Source: Muscardinus avellanarius
Taxonomy: Eukaryota > Chordata > Mammalia > Rodentia > Gliridae
Direction: 5' to 3'
Assembly (NCBI GenBank): GCA_963383645.1
Contig: OY726561.1
Span: 23,206,795-23,270,794, forward strand
DNA length: 64,000 bases
The notes beneath the pieces are model-generated. The model had not been told where the DNA came from. It was given only the letters and a program-made list of their open reading frames with translations, and did not search any database. Below are positions 1 to 9,167 of this stretch, in pieces; position 1 is the stretch's first letter, and each line of letters opens with the position of its first letter. Made by a program: the position numbers and the translations under genes.

Positions 1-1093
1 CACGCAGCAAACATTGACTTTTATTACTATATATTAGTTTGGATTTTCTTGACTGTATACTAGAATCATATAATATATATTATTTTTTGCAGAATTCTGG
101 CTTCTGTTCAGTGTGTTTTAAGATTCATCCATGGTTGCTTTTTATTATTCTTTCATTTGTTGACTAAAATATAATGTATTTTTTGGTTATTAATGAAAAT
201 TTGGGTTGTTTTTGGCAATTATAAATATCACTAATAAAAAGTTTAATTTATAATATATAAAAATGCAATCTGACTGCCCTTTAGGTTAATATCTGAGAAA
301 AGAAGAGTTTTATTCTGTGGTTAACATATCGGACTACAACATGAAGAGCAACACAATGCCTAAGGATTTTCCCAAAGTGGTCATATCATTAATAGTCCTA
401 TAAGTGGTGTATGAGAGTTCCAGTTCCACTATAATCTAGATAATCCTTGTTATAGCCCCACACATTTTAATACTGTCCATTTAAGTAAACATCTCAGGTA
501 CTATGTTATGATTTTAATTTGTATTTCATTAATGATTATGACACTGAGTAGCTATTAATGTATAAGTTGACAAATAGCCTAAGATTGAGCATTTTTAGTT
601 ACAGAAATTTTTGTTTTTCCTTATGCCTTGAAGTCACTGTTGGTCTGTTACTTGCTTATAGCATAGAATAGTTATAACTGGAAGAATTTCAGTTTATTAA
701 TGCTACCAAAAGTTTATGACTTAATAAATTAGGAGATAAGTAACATTTTGTTTGATTCATTAAAATTATATAAAATTATTAATATGATAGATTACTAATT
801 TAAAATTAAATTTTAGAAAAAAAAGCGAATTTTTTATTGTCATAGCATCAGAAATGCCATTTGAGAGAAGTTGAGGATAATGACAGAAGCAAATGGGAAA
901 CTGGAAGATGACATGTGATCTATTGGATATAATTTGAATGTTTTAACACAGTTTTGAAGTAATTTCTTCAGACCAGAGGCACTCCATTAAATAAATATCA
1001 TCCAATTTAAAAGTAAAAATTAAGTGCGAAATAAATATGATATAAAAATTTTACATTATGTAGCTTGTATTAATCATCAATACTACATCTAGT
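1..1093. other. AT-rich non-coding stretch, nothing recognised
   Basis: I see no long open frame, no repeat family I can name and no RNA gene here. The sequence is AT-rich and looks like ordinary intergenic or intronic DNA, possibly holding repeats too decayed to recognise by eye. Confidence 0.6.
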
Positions 1094-1318
1094 AGCCAGG
1101 TGTGGTGGTACATGTTTGTAATCCCAACATTTGGGAGGCTGAGACAGGAGGATGGCGGTTCACGGACAGCCTCAGCTACTTAGTGAGGCCCTTCCTTTGT
1201 AACTCAGTGAGATCCTGTTTCCTGTTTCAAAACAAAGAATAAAAAAAAATAGGGCTGGGAGTGTAGCTTGGAGATAAAATGACACTGGGTTCCATCCCTA
1301 GTACTGCAAAAAAAAAAT
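1094..1318 (+). repeat. 7SL/tRNA chimeric SINE, older subfamily
   Basis: The head AGCCAGGTGTGGTGG, the block GGGAGGCTGAGACAGGAGGA, an internal duplication ending in CAGTGAGATCCTGTTTC, an A-rich linker and an ID-like tail (GGGAGTGTAGCTTGGAG..CCCTAGTACTG) lie in the usual order. It carries the roughly 25-bp internal duplication that marks the older subfamily here. Its A-rich tail runs into a TG microsatellite. Confidence 0.88.
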
Positions 1319-1327
<9 letters not shown>

Positions 1328-1372
<45 letters not shown>

Positions 1373-1373
1373 T
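1328..1373. repeat. (TG)n microsatellite
   Basis: About 20 TG units follow the A-rich tail of the SINE just upstream, the usual birthplace of a microsatellite. An open frame read across it on the minus strand is only a THTHTH string. Confidence 0.95.
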
Positions 1374-1474
1374 GTACATATATATGTATTCTATGTAGTA
1401 AACTGAGGACTGAGGTACAGAAGAGGTTTCAAGTATATAATATGTATGGGTTTTGAGCAATATTATACTTGTGA

Positions 1475-1543
1475 AGTTTTTCTTTTATGTTACTGGGGAC
1501 TGAACCCAGGGCCTTGCCACCCTGAGCAAGTGTTCTGCATCCA
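1475..1543 (-). repeat. ID-like tRNA-derived SINE, short copy
   Basis: On the minus strand this reads as a tRNA-related unit with GAACACTTGCTCAG, then AAGGCCCTGGGTTCAGTCCC, then CAGTAAC. The box-B-like GGTTCAGTCCC is clear. It has no 7SL head, so it looks like a stand-alone ID-type element rather than a piece of the chimeric SINE. This is the best single pointer to a rodent. Confidence 0.65.
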
Positions 1544-1559
1544 GTCAACATTTTTATCT

Positions 1560-2422
1560 ACATTGAAAGGAACTTATGTTGCGTCATTTTGTGTGACTCA
1601 TGTTTTCCCCCCTATTAGAAAGTACTCATATATTTTTCCAATTTATCTCCTAATTTAGCTCAGAAAATCTTGTATAGGTATTCATTGATTTAACAAACTT
1701 CCTTTGGTAATATCTTTTAAAGGGTGGAGTGACCCTGCTGTATAGCCACAGATATTTCTAGTTTGATAAATGTAAGTCATTTGACATCACATTAGACCTT
1801 TTGCATTATTGATCTAATGAGGAAGAGGAATGAAACAATGGTGATTTAATATTAACCCTCAAAACTAAGGTTTCAGCAGCATCCCATGTTGTCTACTAGG
1901 ATAATTATCTTGGAAAGAAATCTAATCCTAATAACTTAAGTGATAATGGAAGGTAAAATGATCACAAGCTCAAGAAAACTGTGTTTTTATGTTTGTTTTT
2001 GCTTTTTGCTCAAGCACACCTGGTCATAGAAAATTAATCACTTATATATATTTTAGTCCAACATTACTTTGAAAAAATGTAATGAAGAAAAATTATTTAT
2101 AATCGTTATATGCTCAGAACCTACTTCAATACTTTTTATTATCAGTGTCAAAAAATTAGAATAATATGACTTTTTGGTTGTCAAAATCAAGAAACTTTGT
2201 CCTCTAACAGGATGCAATGTCTTAGAAAATACTTGATCTGTCAGTTTCCACGATGTCAAATCAATGTTTTAAATACCATACAATAACTTATACTGCAAAT
2301 GTTAATTTAAGTAAGTTTTAATATGAGACATGAAAAAGCTAATTCAAACTGATAAATATGAATGCAGGAAAACTGTGTTAAAAAAAAAAAACAACCCTGG
2401 ATATTGTAGGTATTTTAGTTAA
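1560..2422. other. AT-rich non-coding stretch, nothing recognised
   Basis: Only short chance open frames and poly-A or poly-T runs are visible. No repeat family is recognised. Confidence 0.55.
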
Positions 2423-2432
2423 TATCAACTGA

Positions 2433-2470
<38 letters not shown>

Positions 2471-2527
2471 GTGGTACTGGGGTTCCTGGAAACCCTTCTA
2501 CCTCCTCCCGGTTACACTCCCACACCT

Positions 2528-2560
<33 letters not shown>

Positions 2561-2662
2561 AACAGGGTCTCTTAAGCCAACGGGGCTGGCTTCGAACTTG
2601 AGAGATCCTCCTGTCTCTGCCTCCCAAGCGTGGGCCACCACGACCGGCTTATCAACTGAGGA
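2423..2662 (-). repeat. SINE, young subfamily, with 13-bp target duplication
   Basis: An antisense chimeric SINE starts with a long poly-T (its poly-A tail), then GGTACTGGGGTTCCTGG, a second poly-T in the linker, and the 7SL-like part ending in CCACGACCGGC. It is flanked by TATCAACTGAGGA at 2423-2435 and 2650-2662, a clean target-site duplication. The intact duplication marks a fairly recent insertion. The open frame at its right end is a repeat frame. Confidence 0.92.
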
Positions 2663-3904
2663 ATTTTACACCATACTTTGAGATCCAAGTAAAACTGGAC
2701 TAAAATTTGTAATAGATGCACAGGATGAAAGGAATCAAGGCTAGATGTCAGGCAGATGAGAACCAGCAATAACTGGAAACTCAAAGCCCAAGCCCTAACC
2801 CATAAGGACAGGGGAAAGCTAGGTCAATTGCTGTTGCTCTGAAACCCAAGGGTATGAGTATTCTGCAGAGGTGGGATCCTTCTTCATATGCCTAACATCT
2901 ACCATACACAGAGGTTTGTGAAGCTAAGAGATAAATCAAAAATAAAATATGTTAAAACAGCTGAAGTCCGGGCCATTGACTCACATTAAGGAAAATGTTA
3001 GTAAATCGGAGTAAAGGTCTGAGGCTATGAAATGGCTCCATAAGCACCCCTCAAGTCTCATCCAAAATCTCACCTCCTCACGTAATGGAAGGAATATAAT
3101 CAATGAAAAATAAAAAATATATTTCAGTGTAGCTAAATTGGTATTTTTCAAAGCTGCTTTAGAATTCAACTGCAGGGATTTTTATTTTCAAAACCTGGTC
3201 TCTTACTTTGTTTCAGAGCAATGTATGATTTCCTATCACTGACAGACTATTAGAGCAGTTTCTCCATGATTTCTAAGTGAAAGTGAAGTAGAAGCTGCCC
3301 ATGTCCAACCAATGAAGGACAGTGCATTCTCAAATAAAATGAACCTAACCAGAATTAGCAAGACTTAAGGCTGCGCATTACACAATTGTTTGGCAAAAAA
3401 GGCACTTAATGTGTATATATTAAATGCATAACCTGATTGAGGAAGGTGGTGGAAAACAAAAGAGAAATAGATGGCATAAAAAGTGTGAAAGCAAGACATG
3501 TGGTTCCAGGAATTGATGGGGACTGATAAACCAACAGACTTCTTGGATATCAAACTTTCTGAAATCATAACTTAAATTCAGGTGATTCATATTTTGTATT
3601 TTCACGTGATACATGTGTTTTAATAGGCAGATATTCTACATTTTTGGTTGTTTGAATTTTTCTTCTAAATCTTTATATTAAAAATATACTTACAAATTGT
3701 TCTGTGAAATTAGTACTTCCTGATATATGTGTTAGAAAATACTGGCCTTTATTTTCTATTATCATTTACATGGACAGCTTTATATTAGTCTCAAATCTGT
3801 ACACAAGTAAAGTTCTAATAATTGCTAAACAGAATGTGCCCCACCAATTTTTGTCATTTATAACTATTGTTTAATAGAAAAAATATATATTTTCTGAAGA
3901 ACAT
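2663..3904. other. Non-coding stretch, nothing recognised
   Basis: Several short open frames on both strands lack coding character. No repeat family is recognised. Confidence 0.55.
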
Positions 3905-4154
3905 TTAAAAAATTTTGTATTGATGCATTTTAGTCATATATCTTAATGGGGTACAAGATGGTATAGGCATACATGCACACATCACTCATTTTGCCATTCC
4001 AGAATTTCCTCCTCATTCCCTCCCTTTTACCTCCTTCTCATGTTTGGCTTAGTGATTGACTTTGACATGTTTATGAATGTACATCATATATATCAGGGAA
4101 TTTCTCTCTTCTCCCCTCTAGGTTTCCTTATTTGCTCATCTGTGGTTTCTCCTT
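3905..4154 (-). repeat. L1 3' end, antisense fragment
   Basis: TGATGCATTTTAGTCATATATCTTAATGGGGTACAAGATGG and the pyrimidine-rich block that follows match the L1 3' ends seen antisense at 5372, 27455 and 48288 and sense near 29640-29755. The right-hand part, from 3993, is also part of a 219-bp duplication shared with 8064-8282. Confidence 0.8.
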
Positions 4155-4211
4155 CTTTGAGTGAATTACTAAGACACATTTTAGAAAGCATTTTTCAGAA
4201 ATGAGAAAAAG
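3993..4211. repeat. 219-bp local duplication, copy 1
   Basis: This segment and 8064-8282 are both 219 bp and differ at about 11 positions by hand count (about 95% identity). The first part is L1 3' end sequence. The last 55 bases or so, starting GAGTGAATTACTAAG, are not L1 and are identical in both copies, so this is not simply two independent L1 insertions. Confidence 0.85.
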
Positions 4212-5371
4212 AATTGTTTATATGGAGAGATGTAAAAATAAAATTAAACCTGGTAATTATTCATTTTTTAATTTTAGCATTAGATTAGTATGATAGGCTA
4301 ATAGATATCAAAGATAGTTAATTGTTCTAACACAAAAGACCAAGAAATATTGTTTTGCCAAAGATTTAAGTTTTGATAAAGCATAAGGTGACCTATGTTG
4401 TATTAAAGTTATTTTAAAAATCAATAGTAATAAGTGATGGATGAAAAGTGCAAATCTATAAATTTGTGATCAATAGAGTCGTTAGTGCCATTAGGCTAGA
4501 TATTCAAGAGAATATCATGTGTCTCATTTTGAGTTCATGCAAGTGAAAGGTGAGAATTAGCTTTGTAAAAAGCTTAGAGAAAAATACGAAAAGCAAGTCA
4601 TTTTTTATCTTAAACACCACGGAGAATTTTACTCATTAGCCTTTGAAGTTTTCTGTTTTTCCATTGATTATTCAGTATAATTATAACTATGTATTGCAAC
4701 AAGGTCACTTAGGATGTTACTGAATATAAAGAGCTTGAGTTTTACTTTAGGAGGTTCACTCCTAAAGGAAAATGAGTGTGGATACTTAGAAAAATAATTC
4801 TCAAGTCAATTAACATATTCCCGTTCTTGCTTTTATGATGCAAATTGCCATTAAAGAGCTGTGGGATATTTCATTGAACATGACTTAATGAAATGGAAAA
4901 CTTCATGCCATGGGATTTAAAAATGTGGAAAGATTGCCATTATAAATATTTCCAGCATTTTAAATTGTACCTTAAACTCTGTCAACGAAGAAAACATATA
5001 TGCCAATTATAACTGCCATGGCACCCTACTGTACTTAACATATAATTATTCCAGAAGGTGGAATAATAGCAAGATTACTTATAAAAACAAAAATTTGCAC
5101 ACACAACATGTATCTCTAGTTACCAACCTTAGGGTCATCATCATTCAATGAGAATTTAGACCTCTACTTTAAAGACATTCTTACTTTAGCTTTTGACACT
5201 ACTCTGCTGTATAGGAAAATCCATGTGGGCTATCTTCCTAGTATTGAAGCTTTAATTTTATATCAGCAACTGGAACTCCTTAAACTTAAATTTGATTATC
5301 TCCTGAAATGTTTCAGCATATAAAATCTTATTCACATAAGCCATAGCCCAAATATAAACCATATTCATTTT
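4212..5371. other. AT-rich non-coding stretch, nothing recognised
   Basis: No gene, RNA or nameable repeat is visible. Confidence 0.55.
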
Positions 5372-5700
5372 TTCCCTTCATCATTTTTATTGGTGCAATA
5401 TAGTCATGCATCTTAATTGGGTACAAGAAGCTAGAGGCAGATATCCACATATGACTTATTTAACCCTTCTTCAATTCCTACCCCATTCTATCCCCCTCCT
5501 TTTTTTTTTATGTATGGCTTAGTGATTGACTTTGCTATGTTTGCGAATGTAAATAATGTACATGAGGAAATTTTTTTCTTCCCCCTCCCATTCTCCTCAG
5601 TTACTTCCCTTATTTGCTCTTTTATGGTTTTTTCTTCTTTGCTAGAGTTCCTCCTATGAACCTTTTTCTCCCTAGCTTCCACATAATGATGAGAACATCC
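5372..5700 (-). repeat. L1 3' end, antisense fragment
   Basis: TTTTTATTGGTGCAATATAGTCATGCATC followed by a C/T-rich block and GAGTTCCTCCTATGA matches the antisense L1 copy at 27455-28396. It is 5' truncated and ends where the next SINE begins. Confidence 0.8.
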
Positions 5701-5785
5701 TTTTTTTTTTTTTTTCTTTTGTTGCTGAGAATTCAACTCAGGAACATTTTACCTCTAAGATATACCCCAAGCCCTATTTATGTAT

Positions 5786-5824
<39 letters not shown>

Positions 5825-5921
5825 TTTTTGAAACAGGGTCCTGCTAACTTGCTGAGACTGGCTTCAAACCTCTGATATTCTTGTCTTGGCTTCCCAAGTA
5901 CTGGGATCCCCCATGCCTGGC
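5701..5921 (-). repeat. SINE, older subfamily, antisense
   Basis: Poly-T, an ID-like part (GAATTCAACTCAGGAACATTTTACCTC), a TTTA-expanded linker, GAAACAGGGTCCTGC and a 7SL-like end CCCCCATGCCTGGC are in order. The linker has grown into a TTTA microsatellite at about 5775-5828. Confidence 0.85.
5775..5828. repeat. (TTTA)n microsatellite inside a SINE linker
   Basis: About 13 TTTA units have expanded from the A-rich linker of the surrounding antisense SINE. Confidence 0.95.
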
Positions 5922-6187
5922 TTAAATTCTATATTTAATAACTGGTACTACAAGCACCTACATCCTTATCTAGGTTGTTTTCTTTCTGCTCCTTCCTAAT
6001 TAACCCCTGTCACTACAATATGGATGTAAGAGCTCCCTGTAAAAGTTCATGTGCTAGAGGATTGGTCCTCAGGATGCCAGTGTTGAGGTAGTATATTATC
6101 TTAAAGAGATATGAGAGATCCTTATTTCAGTGTGGGCACAGCCTTCCTTAGAAAATACCTTCCTTAGAATGTAATGAGTTCTTTCAA

Positions 6188-6602
6188 GAGAGAATTGTTT
6201 TGAAGAAGAATAAAATTATGTCATTTGCAGAAAAATAGAACTTAAGAATATTATGCTAATTGAGATTAAAAAGCAAATAGTTGTAAGTTTTCTCTCATCT
6301 GTGGAAGCTAGATGGTGAGAAACAAGAAAACAAAAGAGACCTCAGAGAGCAGAGACTCCAGGGGACTATGGAAAGAGTCTCGGGGCAGAAGGAGGGGGAA
6401 TAGAGGCATAAAGATAGTAACAGTTTAAATAATGCTTCCTATACATATGAAGCATCTCCATCTTCAATCTCCATCTCCACAGCATGTACAGGAAAGGGGA
6501 GTGAGGAAGGTGGAATTCAGAGATACATGATCCAAGTATTATGTGAATGTGTATTCCTATCACTCTATAACTCATTATGATGTTTAATTAAAATTTACCA
6601 AT
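6188..6602 (+). repeat. L1 3' end, sense, inserted in a MaLR LTR
   Basis: AATAAAATTATGTCATTTGC, AATATTATGCTAATTGAGATT and CTCATCTGTGGAAGCTAGATGG correspond to the L1 ORF2-end and 3'UTR seen near 29350-29480. The terminal AAGTATTATGTGAATGTG..ACCAATAA block matches the ends at 23125 and 61600. Confidence 0.75.
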
Positions 6603-6604
6603 AA

Positions 6605-6801
6605 GCCGGGCATGGTGGCGCATGCTTGTAACCCCCGCGCTTGGGAGGCAGAGACAGGAGGATCGTGCAGGTTCGAAGCCGGCTGCGCACTGGCTTAGGA
6701 GACCCTGTTTCCAAATAAAAATGTAAAAAATAGGTCTGGGAGTGTAGCCCGGAGGTAGAAGGGCTTCCAGGAACCCCAGTACCACCAAAAAAAAAAAAAA
6801 A
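6605..6801 (+). repeat. SINE, young subfamily, sense
   Basis: It runs from GCCGGGCATGGTGGCGCATG to CCAGTACCACC plus poly-A, with the short central part (GCGCACTGGCTTAGGAGACC). A short flanking repeat, ATTTACCAAT before and AATTACCAAT after, is probably a decayed target duplication. It sits at the 3' end of the preceding L1. Confidence 0.92.
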
Positions 6802-7438
6802 TTACCAATTAAAGTATAATAAGAAGAGTGCACTGCTGTAAAAAACCTGAATCCCTATCTCTGACTTCCTGCTTCAAGATTGGATGACTGGCTCTCCCAA
6901 GTGCTCCCACAATAATTAGGATGTCCCCAGAGACAGAAACAGCATGGCCTGCTCAATCTGGCACTTTTAAATTTCCAGATTTCTGAGTAAAATAAGTATC
7001 TTCTCTGCATGAATAGTTTGCCTCAAGTATTTCATTGCAGTAATGTAAAATGGACTGAAACACTTATTTTGTTTTTCTACATTTCTTCACTATTTAAACA
7101 ATACTGGATTTTGCTGGAGGAAAAATATATACAATAAACATATTGTTGCCATCTCAACTGCATTGTCAATAATGACACATCTATTTGTGTATTGCATATA
7201 GTTGACCATTCTTTTATTTTTTTCTTGAAACAGTTTCTTTACTCATAACATATAAATTTTTTATTGATACCACTGGCTTTTTCTCTCCAATCATCTCTGC
7301 TTGTTTCAATTCCTCTACTCTTTTCGAAAAATATAGATGAGCTCTATCGTCTTTTTTTAAAAATAGGTTCTCTCTGTTCTTATCTCTTTTCTTTCAATAA
7401 TTCCAAATCCCATGTTATTCTTCATGTTCCTGGTAAAC

Positions 7439-7440
<2 letters not shown>

Positions 7441-7486
<46 letters not shown>

Positions 7487-7582
7487 TGTGTGTGTGTGTT
7501 TATATGTTTATATATATGTTTATATGTTATATATATACACACATATATGTGTGTGTATATAACAAATATATAATATATAAGT

Positions 7583-7628
<46 letters not shown>
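7441..7628. repeat. AT/TG alternating microsatellite cluster with palindromes
   Basis: (TA)n at 7441-7483, a TG tract, palindromic blocks around ATATACACACATATATGTGTGTGTATAT, and a second (TA)n to 7628. The 132-residue open frame crossing it (7264-7662) is a run of Ile/Tyr from TA repeats and is not a gene. Confidence 0.93.
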
Positions 7629-7631
<3 letters not shown>

Positions 7632-7791
7632 ATTTTTTGTTTCACCTGTAAAAGGATCATGACCCTTTTCAAATAGGAAGGTTATGGCTCATTTTAGCCA
7701 ATTTAATGTGATAAGAATGACACATTCCATCTCCAAAGACACCAAGTGGAAGTTTACAGGGTCCTTGTGTTCTTCTGCATTTATACTTTCC

Positions 7792-7846
7792 CTTTTCTTC
7801 TTTCTTTCTTTCTTTCTCTTTCTTTCTTTTCTTTTCTTTCTTTTGC
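7792..7846. repeat. (TTTC)n-rich pyrimidine tract
   Basis: Imperfect TTTC and TTTTC units. Frames on both strands here are Lys/Glu-rich or Phe/Ser-rich artefacts. Confidence 0.9.
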
Positions 7847-8063
7847 ACATTTTCCATGAGAATGTCTTCTTTCAGACAGAAATGTTTCTTGAAACTGCAT
7901 TTAAAACTAAAGAATCCAGGTGGCATAACTACAGTGCATATACAGCTGACTAGAATTATAAATACCTTTACTGACAACATTCAAAAAGAATTGTTCACAC
8001 TTAGATTAAAACTAATTAAAGCTACCTAATTTTCTTAAGAGTTGTACAGCATCTGCAACTTTA

Positions 8064-8282
8064 GCCATTCCAGAATTCCCTCCTCATTCCCTCCCTTTTA
8101 CCTCCTTCTCATGTTTGGCTTAGTGATTGACCTTTATATGTTTATGAGTGTACCTCATCTATATTAGGGAATTTCACTCTTCACCCCTCTAGGTTTCCTT
8201 TTTTGCTCATCTGTGGTTTCTCCTTCTTTGAGTGAATTACTAAGACACATTTTAGAAAGCATTTTTCAGAAATGAGAAAAAG
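8064..8282. repeat. 219-bp local duplication, copy 2
   Basis: Partner of 3993-4211, the same length in the same orientation. It begins inside L1 3' sequence (GCCATTCCAGAATTCCC) without the L1 3' terminus and ends with the same non-L1 block, CAGAAATGAGAAAAAG. Confidence 0.85.
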
Positions 8283-8510
8283 ACTCACTTGGATAAAATC
8301 ACTTGGATAATTCTTTTTGCCTCTTTCAGTCTGTTTAGGCAACTTTTTTTCTCATTTTCTTTTGGTCTTTATATCAGGGTCTTTTTTACCATTTATTCTC
8401 TCTGATTGGACTGGTTTATCTTTCTGGTTTTCTAATATTTGTATTTTTTTACATCTTGAAGAAAATGATATTCAGATTGTTTTTAATCCACTCCCCACAA
8501 AACCCACAGT

Positions 8511-8734
8511 TTTTTTTTTTTTTCTGTGCTTTTTATTGCTCAGAATTGAAACTGGGAATGTTCTACCTCTGAGCTACATCCCCATCTCTATTTTATTCTT
8601 TTTTTAGTTTGAAATAGGAACTCACTAAGTTGCAGATGGCCTCTTGAAATTGCTAATGCTATCCCAAACCCTGTCATCCTCCTGTCTCAGCCTCCCAAGT
8701 ACTGACATTACAGGCATGTGCCACCATACCCAGC
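8511..8734 (-). repeat. SINE, older subfamily, antisense
   Basis: Poly-T, GAATTGAAACTGGGAATG, CTACCTCTGAGCTACATCCC, then the 7SL-like part with CCTCCTGTCTCAGCCTCCCA and CCACCATACCCAGC. It is diverged, so old. Confidence 0.88.
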
Positions 8735-8965
8735 TTCTCCTCTTTCTACATGTTCTTTGGTAATTTCCTCCCACACTGACTCTCTTTTGAACAAATGACT
8801 TGCTTTGGTTTCTGGGGCAATAGCAAATGGCATCCAAGCAGAGGTTTCCAATTGCTCCTTGTAACTCACACTTTTATAGCTGTTGGGACCATTCCACTCC
8901 GGTGCAAACAAAACTAGGCAAGTTTATTGGATGATGATAAGCCTGTGATTCTGATATCTCTTTTA

Positions 8966-9167
8966 GTGTGTGGTACAGGGGATTAAACCCAGGGACATTC
9001 TACCTCTGAGCTACACCCTCAGTGTTATTTTTATTCTTTATTTTGAAATAGGATTTCCCTAATTTGCAGAGGGCCTTGCTAAGTTGTTGAGGCTAGGCAC
9101 GAACCTGTGATCCTCCTCTTTCAGCCTCCAAGTACTCGGATTATAAGTGTGCATCACCACACCCAGC
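8966..9167 (-). repeat. SINE, older subfamily, antisense
   Basis: GTGTGGTACAGGGGATTAAA, CTACCTCTGAGCTACACCCT, GAAATAGGATTTCCC, then AGCCTCCAAGTACTCGG and CACCACACCCAGC are in order. Confidence 0.88.

Larger units (their letters stand above)
5945..7065 (+). repeat. MaLR-type LTR, split by an L1 and a SINE
   Basis: The left part (to about 6187) contains AAAAGTTCATGTGCTAGAGG, typical of the 5' region of mammalian MaLR LTRs. The right part (from about 6830) ends with TGCCTCAAGTATTTCATTGCAGTAATG then a GACTGAAACA-type terminus, typical of their 3' end. An L1 3' end and a SINE sit between. Exact subfamily cannot be assigned by eye. Confidence 0.65.

Noticed and set aside
1227..1460. Minus-strand 77-residue frame
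   Set aside because: It runs through the TG microsatellite and the SINE tail.
7264..7662. 132-residue open frame
   Set aside because: It is mostly Ile/Tyr/Val from TA and TG microsatellites, with no coding signature.
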